Shown: positions 50,652 to 59,748, counted from the first letter of the stretch. The stretch: 64,000 nucleotides of DNA from Fibrobacterota bacterium (GCA_028287465.1 JAQBPO010000039.1:47755-111754), one strand, 5' to 3'. Notes: generated from the sequence alone by a model not told the origin. A program made the numbers and translations.

Positions 50652-53099
50652 TCAGGAACCGGCCAGCCGCCTGGCGGCGACCTCGTCGGCCTCCGCCGAC
50701 CCGGCCAGGCCGATACCCGGAAGCCGCAGGGCAGGCAGGCTGATTTCGGCCACGATGGGCAGATGGTCCGAAGCGAGGCGCGTCAGGTGGGTGCGCGGCA
50801 CTTCCACCTTCAGGGTCTTGAATTCGCCGCTGCAGAAAATATGGTCGATTCGGCTGACCGGGTAACGCCCGGGAAAGGTGTTCCGCGAACGATGGCCTTC
50901 CATGTTCTCCTGCGCCTCGTGCAAGCGGCCTGTCAGGGTGCGATAGACGGTGGAGGAGGGGAAGGCGTTGAAGTCCCCGCACAGGATCACCGGGTTCCCG
51001 CAGGATTCGCTCTCCAGCCAGTCCGGGCCCACCAGGGCCTCGGCCTGCTTCTGACGCTCCAGGGAGAACAGGCCCAGATGCGTGTTCAGGAAATGCAGAT
51101 CGCCGCCGTGGAAATCCACGAGCGCCCATAGGGCCCCGCGGATCTCGATCTCGCGCCCGGGCAGGGTGGGGAGCCGGCCGGCCTTGATGAGCTTCATGGG
51201 ATGCACGCTCAGGATGGAATTGCCGAAGTCATCCTGCAAAACGTTCAGTTCGCCGGGGAAATGGTAGGCTTCCTTGAGTTCGTTGGCGATGGCGCGCACC
51301 TGTTCGCCGCGCTTGGCCCCGTAGCACTCCTGCAGGGCGACGATATCCGGCTCGTACTGGGCGATGACGCGGGCTATCCGCGAAGTGCTGGTCTTGCCGT
51401 CCATGCCGCCGCACCCGTGGATATTGTAGGTCATCACCCGCAGGGTCTTCTCCTCCGCTCGCTTGCGCCTGGGATAGGCGCGCACCGAGGAAGGGGTGCC
51501 GCGCAGATGCATGGCCGCTTCGCGGATATGGCTGTAGCGCAGGTAGGTGCCGTGGTGCGGCAGGGGCGCGTTGACCGGGAACAGGCCGAAGGCATGGGTT
51601 TCATCGTAGCCGGGCCCGCCGTGGGCGCCGTTCTCCCATACGAAGCTGATGGGCTTGCCGCGCGGGCGCCAGCCCGCGATCACGAAGTCGCCCGAATGGG
51701 GGTGGTGGCAGGAGAGCATCAGGTCGCGCCCGCACTCCTCCGGGAACGGATGCATGGGGCCCAGTACGCGGGCGGCGTCCTTGGGCAGTTCGAACTGGCC
51801 TTCCGGTGTCACGACCCGGGCGCGCCCGGGACCGTCCGGGAACATCACCATCGGGATATTGGCCTTGGTGACCAGGCGCCGCGCGATCCCGTCGCGTTGG
51901 CCGGGTTCCGGGGGCGTGGGCATGTAGATATGGCCGTAAGGGCCGACCGCGATGACCACGGGCGAGCCGGGTTCCACCGGTACTTCCGACGCGACCTTGG
52001 TTCCCGAGCGCCGCAGGAGATAGCCTTCCACCTGGGTGGAATTATAGTTCTCGCTGCGCACCATGCGGGGCGCCCGCCGCATGGCCGAAGGCGAAGCCAC
52101 AGGAGCGCCAAGCACCTCCGCGACCGCGTCCTCCAGGGGGCGCCGGTTCTCCTTGGCGTACGGGGTGCAGGTCTCCTGGCCGTGATCGGAATAGATCCAC
52201 ACGTCGTAGTCGCGCCGGAAGGAGCGGTGGGCCGCCTTCCAGATGCGTTCGATGCAATTGTCGATGCCCAGCAGGGCGAAGTGGGCGAACTTCGAGGATG
52301 GGCCGCGCCGATGGGCCTGCTCATCGTAGCCGACGAAATTCACGTGTACGATCGGGAGGCCGCGCGCCACGTCCATGGAAGCCTGGACCGCTATCAATTC
52401 GCGCAGGCCCACCACCACGAACACGCGCGACAAGACGAACAAAAGCTCCTGTTTCACCTCGTGGCGGGAAATCGCTCCGCGCACGGAATCGTACAAGGCG
52501 ACCACGAATTCCACCACCAACAAGCCCACAAGGCGCAGGATGCTGGAGAAGTTCCAGACCAGCACGGCCAGGATGCCCAGGGGATTGGCGTTCTTGACTA
52601 TATCGGCCGCGCCCAGGCCTGACGCGCACCAATGGGTCTCTTCCGCGCCGCCGGAATACATGTTCGAGTGGGCGCTTCCGCCCTCGAGCAGGCCTTCCCC
52701 CAACGCGCTCAGGTTCCCTTCCATGCGGGACGCGCATTCGGGCAGGATCAATTTCATGTAACGGCCGTTTTCGCGCTCCTTGTAGGCGAAAGCCGGGATG
52801 GCGCCCTTGACCCCGTAGAAGAGTTCCGCCTGGGCCGCGGCGGTGGTGGAAGGGATGCCGGAATAGACGTCATGCAGATGGTACCCTTCGCGCTTGAGCA
52901 GCTTGCGAAGGAAAGGCATGCGACCGCGCTTGAGCGCCTTCTCCAGCTGGGATTTGGCGAGACCGTCGATTTGGATCAACACCAGGCCGCGCTTATGGTC
53001 GGCTTCCACCTTGGGAAGGCGGAGCAGGCGCAAGGACCATTCGCTACGGCTCAGCCAACGGCGGATCTGCCGGAACCGGGATTCAAGGACATGTATCAA
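50652..53099 (-). CDS. Alkaline-phosphatase-superfamily/EEP phosphodiesterase fusion
   Basis: An 815-aa two-domain protein. The N-terminal 500 residues are an alkaline-phosphatase/nucleotide-pyrophosphatase-like domain: LVLIQIDGLAKSQLEKALKR (metal Asp), SGIPSTTAAAQAELFYG (nucleophile Thr), IVHVNFVGYDEQAHRRG and DVWIYSDHGQE (metal residues). A hydrophobic stretch (ILAVLVWNFSSILRLVGLLV) lies inside it. The C-terminal 260 residues are an endonuclease/exonuclease/phosphatase domain: RVMTYNIHGCGGMDGK, DIVALQECYG, VILCGDFNAF, SRIDHIFCS and ASDHLPIVAE, all catalytic motifs intact. The start is probably the TTG at 53099, giving a 4-nt overlap (TTGA) with the glycosyltransferase stop. Joined hydrolysis of a phospholipid or phosphoglycolipid is possible. 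Confidence 0.83.
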   Translation of the reverse strand: MIHVLESRFRQIRRWLSRSEWSLRLLRLPKVEADHKRGLVLIQIDGLAKSQLEKALKRGRMPFLRKLLKREGYHLHDVYSGIPSTTAAAQAELFYGVKGAIPAFAYKERENGRYMKLILPECASRMEGNLSALGEGLLEGGSAHSNMYSGGAEETHWCASGLGAADIVKNANPLGILAVLVWNFSSILRLVGLLVVEFVVALYDSVRGAISRHEVKQELLFVLSRVFVVVGLRELIAVQASMDVARGLPIVHVNFVGYDEQAHRRGPSSKFAHFALLGIDNCIERIWKAAHRSFRRDYDVWIYSDHGQETCTPYAKENRRPLEDAVAEVLGAPVASPSAMRRAPRMVRSENYNSTQVEGYLLRRSGTKVASEVPVEPGSPVVIAVGPYGHIYMPTPPEPGQRDGIARRLVTKANIPMVMFPDGPGRARVVTPEGQFELPKDAARVLGPMHPFPEECGRDLMLSCHHPHSGDFVIAGWRPRGKPISFVWENGAHGGPGYDETHAFGLFPVNAPLPHHGTYLRYSHIREAAMHLRGTPSSVRAYPRRKRAEEKTLRVMTYNIHGCGGMDGKTSTSRIARVIAQYEPDIVALQECYGAKRGEQVRAIANELKEAYHFPGELNVLQDDFGNSILSVHPMKLIKAGRLPTLPGREIEIRGALWALVDFHGGDLHFLNTHLGLFSLERQKQAEALVGPDWLESESCGNPVILCGDFNAFPSSTVYRTLTGRLHEAQENMEGHRSRNTFPGRYPVSRIDHIFCSGEFKTLKVEVPRTHLTRLASDHLPIVAEISLPALRLPGIGLAGSAEADEVAARRLAGS

Positions 53100-54388
53100 G
53101 CGGATTTCCCTTCCATGGTGGCTTCCGCGCCCACCAGGGCGGTGCCGGCGGCGTGGGCGATGGTCCCGAGCAGGCGCCATTCGGCCTGGATGCGGCGCAT
53201 GGCGCTTTGCCACAGGCCTTCTTCGGGAACGTCCCAGGCCGCCTTTTTCTTGATGACCGAAGCGTACACGGAGGCCAGCCTTTCGGAGGAAACGGCGTTG
53301 GACAGGCCGCGCGCGGTCTTGCGGGCATTGCGGGTGAGGGTCTTGCGGGCCTCCGGGGGAAGGTCGGCGACCCAGGCCAGGGCGGAAGAGAAGGTGTCCT
53401 GATCCTCGATGGAAAGCTTCCGGCCGTTCACGCCGTCGCGCACCACCTCGCGCACGCCGCTGGCGTCCACGGCCACCACCGGGGCGCCGGCCGCCATGGC
53501 TTCGACCAGCACGATGCCCTGGGTCTCGCTCTTCGACGCGAACGCGAACACGTCCATGGATGCATAGGCATTCACGAGATCGCGGCCCTTGAGGATGCCG
53601 GGAAAGCGGACGCGGTCGAGCACGCCCTCGGATCCGAAAAGCTCCTTCATCTCCTCTTCAAGGGGTCCGGTCCCGGCCACCAGGAACCAGGCTTCCGGCC
53701 GCGCCTTGAGGAAGGCGGCCACGGAACGCGTGAGGAACATCAGGTTCTTTTCCGGGGCCAGCCGGCCGATATGGCCCACCACGAAGGCCTCCTCGGGAAT
53801 GCCCTGGGTATTGCGGAACTTCTTTCCGGAACGGCGGCCGAACCGATCGACGTCCACGCCCGTGGGCACCACGGTGATGGGGACGGTGACCCCGCGTTGC
53901 TGAAGCAAGGCCGAAACCGATTCGCTGGGGGCGATCACGTGATCGCAGAGGTTGGCGTATCCGGTGGAAAGATCGATCACGAAGCGCTTGATGGCGTCGG
54001 ATTCCGAGGAGACGTAGTGGGTGTACTCCTCATATAGGGTATGGTGGGTGAAGACCAGGGGTATCCCCCGGCCGGACGCCACCCGCAGGGCGGTATCGCC
54101 GAGCAGGAAAGGATGGTGGGCATGGATGATTTCCGGCTGGAAGCGCTCCAGCGGATCCGTCAGCAAACCCGGCACCGGGAGCCGCACGGAGAAATCGCTG
54201 CCGTTGAACCTCTGGATGGCCGGGACCCGGACCACGTCGGTTTCCTTTTCCGGCATGCCGGGGAACTCGGGCGCCACCACCATGACGTTATGGCCCAGCT
54301 CCCTCAATCCGGTGCTGAAGCTCTCCACGGAGCGGGCCACTCCCCCCACATGCGGGAGGTAGGTATTGGTCATCATGACTATGCGCAT
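53096..54388 (-). CDS. GT4-family glycosyltransferase (lipid or sugar acceptor)
   Basis: A 430-aa GT-B enzyme. It begins MRIVMMTNTYLPHVGGVARS with the acceptor-side glycine loop; HAHHPFLLGDTALRVAS and VFTHHTLYEEYTHYV follow, as in diglucosyl-diacylglycerol or alpha-mannosyl transferases. The donor half has VGHIGRLAPEKNLMFLTRSV, FVFASKSETQGIVLVEAMAA-like AFASKSETQGIVLVEAMAAG (Glu-x7-Glu) and PVVAVDASGVREVV. The C-terminal 60 residues are a basic helix that may bind membrane. It overlaps the phosphatase/EEP gene by 4 nt, suggesting both act on the same glycolipid or phospholipid. An earlier TTG at 54445 is unlikely to be used. Confidence 0.87.
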   Translation of the reverse strand: MRIVMMTNTYLPHVGGVARSVESFSTGLRELGHNVMVVAPEFPGMPEKETDVVRVPAIQRFNGSDFSVRLPVPGLLTDPLERFQPEIIHAHHPFLLGDTALRVASGRGIPLVFTHHTLYEEYTHYVSSESDAIKRFVIDLSTGYANLCDHVIAPSESVSALLQQRGVTVPITVVPTGVDVDRFGRRSGKKFRNTQGIPEEAFVVGHIGRLAPEKNLMFLTRSVAAFLKARPEAWFLVAGTGPLEEEMKELFGSEGVLDRVRFPGILKGRDLVNAYASMDVFAFASKSETQGIVLVEAMAAGAPVVAVDASGVREVVRDGVNGRKLSIEDQDTFSSALAWVADLPPEARKTLTRNARKTARGLSNAVSSERLASVYASVIKKKAAWDVPEEGLWQSAMRRIQAEWRLLGTIAHAAGTALVGAEATMEGKSA

Positions 54389-54540
54389 TGTGCCGGCATT
54401 CCTTTTGAACACGACGCGGGCGTCCCGGCCGCCCGCTGTAGACAAAATAAACCCTTTTCGGTCCGGGCCAAGGAATACTGTAAGTCCCGCCGCCGGCTAC
54501 TCTTGAATCGCCCCAAAAGACCCCAGGAGGGGTAGTTTGC

Positions 54541-54546
54541 TATATT
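54541..54546 (+). promoter_or_regulatory. -10 box of the terC-mpg operon
   Basis: TATATTTG on the plus strand is an exact TAnnTTTG match, about 56 nt before the TTG start at 54603, so here a normal leader is expected. Confidence 0.4.
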
Positions 54547-54602
54547 TGACCTGGATCGTCCGTTTCCGCGCCCGCCGCCGATCGGTCATCCAAGGAGTGG
54601 AT

Positions 54603-55313
54603 TTGGACAGTCTCAGCACCGGTTCCATCAACGGGGGATTCTTCCTCAGCTCACTCAGCATCATCCTCATCAACATCGTCCTTTCCGGGGACAATTCCGT
54701 TGTCATCGCCATGGCCGTGCATGGCCTCCCCAAGGACAAGCGGACCAAAGGCATCATCATCGGTACCCTTGGCGCCGTCCTCTTGCGGGTCCTCTTCACA
54801 TGGTTCGCCTCCCATCTCCTTGAAACGCCCTTCCTCAAACTCGTGGGAGGATTGCTCATCCTCTGGATCGCCGTCAAGCTCCTGATCGAGGACGTGGCAG
54901 CGGATGATAGCGGCAAAAAGGCGGCCACGATCTGGCACGCGGTCTGGATGATCCTGATCGCGGATGTCACCATGTCCCTGGACAACGTTCTGGCCGTGGC
55001 CGGGGTCTCCCATGGGAACATGACCCAGCTCTGGCTCTCCCTGGGATTGAGCATACCCCTGGTCATCTTCGCCAGCACCCTCCTTTCCAAGCTGATGGAC
55101 CGTTTCCCCATCATCCTGATCCTGGGCGCCGCCCTGTTGGGGAAAGTGGGAGGCGAAATGATCATCACCGATCCGGGCCTTTACTCCTGGTTCCACCTCC
55201 ACTCCTTGGCGCTCAAGTACGGATTCGAAGCCTTCACCACCGCCGGGGTCCTCGCCCTCGCATTCTGGCTCAAGCGCCGGCACGCCGTATCGGAACCGCC
55301 GGCCGCGGCATGA
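54603..55313 (+). CDS. TerC-family membrane protein
   Basis: A 236-aa integral membrane protein with seven or so segments. SLSIILINIVLSGDNSVVIA M and ADVTMSLDNVLAVAGVSHGN carry the two acidic GDN/LDN motifs of the TerC/YjbE family, thought to export manganese or other metal ions. I take the TTG at 54603, 5 nt after AAGGAG; an earlier TTG at 54537 overlaps the promoter. Its stop overlaps the next ATG by 4 nt (ATGA). Confidence 0.85.
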   Translation: MDSLSTGSINGGFFLSSLSIILINIVLSGDNSVVIAMAVHGLPKDKRTKGIIIGTLGAVLLRVLFTWFASHLLETPFLKLVGGLLILWIAVKLLIEDVAADDSGKKAATIWHAVWMILIADVTMSLDNVLAVAGVSHGNMTQLWLSLGLSIPLVIFASTLLSKLMDRFPIILILGAALLGKVGGEMIITDPGLYSWFHLHSLALKYGFEAFTTAGVLALAFWLKRRHAVSEPPAAA

Positions 55314-55930
55314 CCCGCATGGTCGGCAGCCTCAAGCCGCTGCCCGCGCCCTTCTACGACCGCCCCACCACCGAGGTCGCCCGGGACCTGCTCGGGACCG
55401 TGCTCGTGCACGACACCCCGGACGGCCGCGCGGCGGGGCGCATCGTGGAAACGGAGGCCTACCTCCGCGACGATCCCGCCTGCCATGCCGCGCGGGGGAT
55501 GACGAGCCGCAACGAGGCCATGTTCGGCCCTCCCGGCCGGTCCTATATCTACCTGATCTACGGCATGTACCATTGCTTCAACGTGGTGACCGCCCCTTCC
55601 GGCGTGGGGGAAGCGGTCCTGATCCGCGCCCTGGAGCCCCTGGCCGGCATTCCCCTGATGGCGCGGCGAAGGGGGACGGACAAGCCCAAGGCCCTTTGCA
55701 GCGGACCGGGCAAACTGGTGATCGCGATGGGCATCGCCCGGGTCCCGAACGGATCCGATCTGCGCAAAGGCCCGCTCCTCATCCTCCCGCCGGAAAGCTT
55801 TCCCTGGCATGCCGGGGGCGGCACCCCCCTCCGTAACATCAAGGTTACTACTAGGATCGGGATCACCCGGGCAGCGCACCTCCCCCTCCGCTTCTACCTG
55901 GAAGGCAATCCCTATATTTCCCGGAAATAA
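55310..55930 (+). CDS. 3-methyladenine DNA glycosylase (AAG/MPG family)
   Basis: A 206-aa DNA repair enzyme. FYDRPTTEVARDLLGTVLVH, GRIVETEAYLRDDPACHAAR G (catalytic Glu), NEAMFGPPGRSYIYLIYGMY HCFNVV and ALCSGPGKLVIAMGI are the family blocks. It removes alkylated bases such as 3-methyladenine and hypoxanthine. It is translationally coupled to the TerC gene; no functional link between the two is known to me. Confidence 0.92.
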   Translation: MTRMVGSLKPLPAPFYDRPTTEVARDLLGTVLVHDTPDGRAAGRIVETEAYLRDDPACHAARGMTSRNEAMFGPPGRSYIYLIYGMYHCFNVVTAPSGVGEAVLIRALEPLAGIPLMARRRGTDKPKALCSGPGKLVIAMGIARVPNGSDLRKGPLLILPPESFPWHAGGGTPLRNIKVTTRIGITRAAHLPLRFYLEGNPYISRK

Positions 55931-56099
55931 CCCTTTCAGGCCATAACCAAGAGCGGCCCGCCCGGGCCCGGACCCGCTTCCCGCGTCCGCTTTTTCCCCT
56001 TAATTGCCGCCACCCCGTAATCAAGCCGCATCCGCCGCTCCAATCCGCCTCCCCCAAGGGCGGAGTTTCCATAGCTTTAGGGGAGACAAAGGATCGCCT

Positions 56100-56996
56100 A
56101 TGACCGGATTACGCCTTCCCCCGATTTCCCATCGCCCTTCCTTGGGCGCTTCCGTCGCGAAAAGCCCCGAGGGCAAAGGCGGCATGCCCGCTATATCGGC
56201 CCCGACGGATCCCAAAAAGCTTCCGAACGGTCCCAATCAATTGGCCGGGTTGTTGGAGCGGGCTCCCGCGCCGTTGAAAGTCGACACCCTCCATCTGCAG
56301 GATAGGCCCAGGGAATTCCACCAAGGCGCCAAGGCCACCCGCATGATCAATGGGAAGGAAGTCGCCATTTCCGCGCCGATCCTGGGGATGAAGCTGCCGG
56401 CCGGCGATTCGGTGGTGAAGCGCGGAGCCGGCTCCGGAGCTCCCGCGCCGCCGGGGCGTTTGGCCATCGAGGGACGGCCCTCCGCCTCAACGCCTCCCGG
56501 ATCCGATACCCGGTCCGCCCTGGAAGGCCTGCCTTCGACCTTCAGCCCATCCAAACCGGATACCCGACTCGCCTTGGAGGGGCTTCCCTCCACCTTCAGT
56601 CCTTTCAAGGCCAAGGCGCCCGCGCCCGAGGGCAACCCTTCCGTGAAAAACGGGAACCCGGAACGGGACTTCCACGCCATGCACCTGTTCCAGAACAATA
56701 CCCGGTTCGTCCAGCACGTCCATGCCCACCCGCCCGCCGCTACGCCTTTCCCCGCCACCGAGGCCGCCCAGGCCCGGACCCATGCCCAGGCCGCACCGCA
56801 AAGGACGAACGACCAAGCGCCGGATGCGCATCATTCCGCATCCCAAGGTCCGGATCTGCCGGAAGGCGGGGAGACGGAAAAGAAGATGGGAATGGGGAAG
56901 AAGGTCGCGATCGGGATCGCGGCCGCATTGGGCCTGACCTTCATCCTGCCGGGATTGGGGGGATCATCGACCCCGCCCCCGGGGGGACAAGGCTAG
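56100..56996 (+). CDS. Proline-rich repeat protein with C-terminal membrane segment
   Basis: A 298-aa protein I do not recognise. Residues 1-118 are Pro/Ala/Gly-rich without a signal peptide. Residues 120-173 are three tandem 18-residue repeats (RLAIEGRPSASTPPGSDT, RSALEGLPSTFSPSKPDT, RLALEGLPSTFSPFKAKA). A His/Asn-rich stretch follows (MHLFQNNTRFVQHVHAHPP, 194-212), then an acidic-basic linker and one hydrophobic helix (KKVAIGIAAALGLTFILPGL, 267-286) with a short GGSSTPPPGG tail. It may be tail-anchored in the inner membrane with the repeats in the cytosol. AAGGA precedes the ATG. Base composition and codon use look like the neighbours. Confidence 0.65.
   Translation: MTGLRLPPISHRPSLGASVAKSPEGKGGMPAISAPTDPKKLPNGPNQLAGLLERAPAPLKVDTLHLQDRPREFHQGAKATRMINGKEVAISAPILGMKLPAGDSVVKRGAGSGAPAPPGRLAIEGRPSASTPPGSDTRSALEGLPSTFSPSKPDTRLALEGLPSTFSPFKAKAPAPEGNPSVKNGNPERDFHAMHLFQNNTRFVQHVHAHPPAATPFPATEAAQARTHAQAAPQRTNDQAPDAHHSASQGPDLPEGGETEKKMGMGKKVAIGIAAALGLTFILPGLGGSSTPPPGGQG
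56457..56618 (+). repeat. Three 54-nt tandem coding repeats
   Basis: Three in-frame copies of an 18-codon unit within the proline-rich gene. Copies two and three share LEGLPSTFSP exactly; copy one has diverged (IEGRPSASTP). Repeat number may vary between strains. Confidence 0.65.
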
Positions 56997-57004
56997 CATC
57001 CTCC

Positions 57005-57020
57005 GGGGATAGGTATCCCC
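57005..57020. terminator. Hairpin between convergent genes
   Basis: GGGGAT and ATCCCC with a 4-nt loop lie between the repeat-protein stop and the RND gene stop. It may end transcripts from both sides, though no T run follows. Confidence 0.4.
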
Positions 57021-57029
57021 TAGGTTACC

Positions 57030-59642
57030 TCAGCCCTCGACGGGTTCCTTGGGGCAAAGGACCTCGAGGAGCCACGGGAGGATGGTGAACATCACCACCA
57101 GGCCGGAGCCGATGCCCAAGGTGGCCATGAACCCGATGGTCTGCATGCCCTTGTGGGTCACGAAGCAGAGTCCCAGGAATCCGAAGGCGTTGTTGAGCGT
57201 TCCCGTGAGCACGGCCGAGCCGGTGGTATGGTAGAGCTCGCCGATCCTGCCCGCGCCCAGCTCCATCCTGCGGTGGTACAGGTGGATTACCGAATCCACC
57301 GAGACCGATAGGATTGTCGGCAGCACGACCAGGTTGAACATGCCGAGCTTGAGCCCGAGCAGGCCCATGATCTTGAAGGTCCAATAGGATGAAAGGGCCA
57401 CGAAACCGCAGCTGATCAATACGCCCTTCCAGGAGCGCATATCCAGCCAGGTGATGAGGATCAGGAACAGGAAGGTCACGATGGCCAGGCGCGGGCCGTC
57501 GTTCTTGACCATGCGGACCACGTCCGCGTAGATGAACCCGCTGGAGGCCACCATCACGGGACCGTCCTTGGAAGGCACGGTGCCGAAGCGATCCTGGAAC
57601 TTGCCGCTCTCCAGAGCGTCGCTTTCCTGCAATTCGCCGTACAGGTACCCGAACTTGCCCTTGCTCCCGTCCGCCTCGGTGAGGAAGCGCTGGGCCCAGG
57701 CGGGCAGGGAGTCGAAGTCGAAGGTGCCCGGATTGAGGTAGCGGCGGAGGAGCTCCAGGTCGGCGCGCGCGGAACTGTCCACGCGATCCAGGGCCCGGGC
57801 GTCGAGCAGCTTGGTGATCTCGTCCATCACCGCCATGCGCTTTACCTGCTCGGCCGAGGAAGGCACGAAGGACTGGATGGTGGCGAAGCTCTTCATCATG
57901 CTGTCGGCGGGACTGCCATAGCGCGAGGCCAGGGAATCGTGCACGGAGCGCATCTGCTCCTGGCTCTTGCCCAGGATGATGGATGGGGAGGTATTGCGCC
58001 CGGCTCCCACCGCGCGGCCGTAGCTGATGCCGGTGGAAGTGCTCTTGCCGCGCAGCTTGGCGAAGTCGTTCTCGAAATGGGTCATGGGGGCGAAGGAGAT
58101 GGCGACGGTGAAGACCACGGCGCCGATGGCGAGCGCCTTCAGGGTCCCAATGTTCAAGCGGAAATTAGGAAGCAGCAAGCCTCCCTTTACCGAGCTGCTT
58201 GGCAGGAAGAAGGAGACGACCATGCGCGGGACCTTGCCGTGGACCTTGCCCAACAGCCCTTCCCCGATCCGGACGGCCAGGAAGAAGAGCGGAGGTATCA
58301 CCAGCCAGGTGGTGATCATGGCGAAGGTGATGCCCATGCTGACCACGATGCCGAATTCCTTGAAGCCCTTGAAGTGGCCCAACTGCAGGCTGAGCATGGC
58401 GAAGATGTTGGTCGCGGCGCCGGCGAGCAGGGAGCGGCCCGTGGATTGGACGGCCTCGATCATGGCGTCCAGGGGGTTGAGGCCTTTGCGGTTCTCCTCG
58501 GCCCAGCGGGAATAGAGGTGAACGGTGTATTCGATGCCCAAGCCGAAAATAAGGGTCAGGATGAAGGCCGTGAGGATGGTGAGGCGATGGTAGATGAGGT
58601 AGGTGGCGGCCGTGGTCCAGGCCATGGCCACGAAAAGCGGGATCTGGACAAGGAACACGTTAGCGACCTTGCGCACGAAGAACCACAGCAGCACGAACAT
58701 CAGTATGAAGGAGATGATGCCGGCGGTGATGATGTCCCCGCTCACCTGGTTGATCTCGCTGAAATTGCGGTAGGCTCCCACCACCTTGGCGAGCATGCCC
58801 GGCTCGTAACGCTCGGGGTGCATGCCGTCCAGCATGGCCGTGCCGCGTTCGAAGATGCCCTTGGCGAAAATGGCGTCCGTGGAAGGCCGGTTCAATTGCG
58901 CGAGCACCACGCCTACCCAGACCTGTTTGCTGTCCTGCCAGCCCATGAGGCGGGTCTTGAGGCTGTCCGGCCGGGGCGGGTCCTCCTTTTCGGCTCCTGA
59001 GGCGGGTTCGGTGCCCCGTACGACGGCGGCCTGCCGGGCGCTGTCGCCCCCGCGGGCCTGCAGCTTGGACAGGAGGGCCTCGACCAGATCCCTGGGCAGG
59101 CCCTGGCGGCGCAGGGATTCCGGATCCGGCCAGCCTTTGAGACTGGGCTTGGGCGCGTCTTCGTCGTCCAGGCTCTCGATGAGGGGATTCGCTTTCGCGA
59201 AATCCGCCCCGATCATGCCGGATATGCGGTCCTGCAAATCCTGGAGCTGATCCGTGGGAAGGTAGAGGAGGGCATGCTTCTCGAAAAAGGAGCGGTCCTG
59301 ATCGTATTGGACCCAGACGACCTCTTTCCACTTGCCCAGGGAATCCGCGACCGCCTTCTGCATGGCGCCCACCGCCTCGGGCGAGGAGGCCTGGAAGGCG
59401 ATGGTGAACAGATCGGTGCTTCCCATCCGCTTTTCGGCTTCCTGCAGGGCGACCACGGAGGGCGTGCCCTTGGGGAGCAGAACGCGGAGATCGGTATCGA
59501 TATTGAGCTTCCCGGCCAAGTGGATGGCGCCCCAGAAGGCCAGCCCAAGGATAAGGAGGGGGATCCAGGGTTTGCGATGGGAAAAGGTCACGTAGGACCG
59601 GACCAGGCGGTACCAGAGTCCGGTATGTTCTGTGTTTTTCAA
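57030..59642 (-). CDS. RND/MMPL-family exporter (HpnN-like)
   Basis: An 870-aa inner-membrane protein with two repeats of one helix, a large periplasmic loop and five helices. The first helix is PWIPLLILGLAFWGAIHLAG; the loop starts DLRVLLPKGTPSVVALQEAE K; conserved helices are IISFILMFVLLWFFVRKVAN, LTLIFGLGIEYTVHLYSRWA EE (sterol-sensing-like) and, in the second half, VVLPTILSVSVDSVIHLYHR. MMPL/HpnN proteins export lipids such as hopanoids or glycolipids. The start is a TTG at 59642 with a weak GGAAAA; no in-frame ATG lies just upstream. No membrane-fusion partner gene is adjacent. Confidence 0.85.
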   Translation of the reverse strand: MKNTEHTGLWYRLVRSYVTFSHRKPWIPLLILGLAFWGAIHLAGKLNIDTDLRVLLPKGTPSVVALQEAEKRMGSTDLFTIAFQASSPEAVGAMQKAVADSLGKWKEVVWVQYDQDRSFFEKHALLYLPTDQLQDLQDRISGMIGADFAKANPLIESLDDEDAPKPSLKGWPDPESLRRQGLPRDLVEALLSKLQARGGDSARQAAVVRGTEPASGAEKEDPPRPDSLKTRLMGWQDSKQVWVGVVLAQLNRPSTDAIFAKGIFERGTAMLDGMHPERYEPGMLAKVVGAYRNFSEINQVSGDIITAGIISFILMFVLLWFFVRKVANVFLVQIPLFVAMAWTTAATYLIYHRLTILTAFILTLIFGLGIEYTVHLYSRWAEENRKGLNPLDAMIEAVQSTGRSLLAGAATNIFAMLSLQLGHFKGFKEFGIVVSMGITFAMITTWLVIPPLFFLAVRIGEGLLGKVHGKVPRMVVSFFLPSSSVKGGLLLPNFRLNIGTLKALAIGAVVFTVAISFAPMTHFENDFAKLRGKSTSTGISYGRAVGAGRNTSPSIILGKSQEQMRSVHDSLASRYGSPADSMMKSFATIQSFVPSSAEQVKRMAVMDEITKLLDARALDRVDSSARADLELLRRYLNPGTFDFDSLPAWAQRFLTEADGSKGKFGYLYGELQESDALESGKFQDRFGTVPSKDGPVMVASSGFIYADVVRMVKNDGPRLAIVTFLFLILITWLDMRSWKGVLISCGFVALSSYWTFKIMGLLGLKLGMFNLVVLPTILSVSVDSVIHLYHRRMELGAGRIGELYHTTGSAVLTGTLNNAFGFLGLCFVTHKGMQTIGFMATLGIGSGLVVMFTILPWLLEVLCPKEPVEG

Positions 59643-59735
59643 GGGTATTTTCCGGGTCGCGAGGTCATGCCATTATACGAATCCGCTTAATATAGCAAGC
59701 AAGCCCAATGAGGGGGTTTCCCGCCCGTTTTTTCC

Positions 59736-59741
59736 TACTTT
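59736..59741 (+). promoter_or_regulatory. -10 box 7 nt before corA
   Basis: TACTTT on the plus strand ends 7 nt before the ATG at 59749; no Shine-Dalgarno lies between. Part of the leaderless-type set. Confidence 0.35.
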
Positions 59742-59748
59742 CGGCGCC

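Noticed and set aside
54537..54602. Longer TerC reading from TTG at 54537
   Set aside because: That TTG lies inside the likely -10 box, and the added residues are basic and not part of the family; AAGGAG just before 54603 favours the shorter form.
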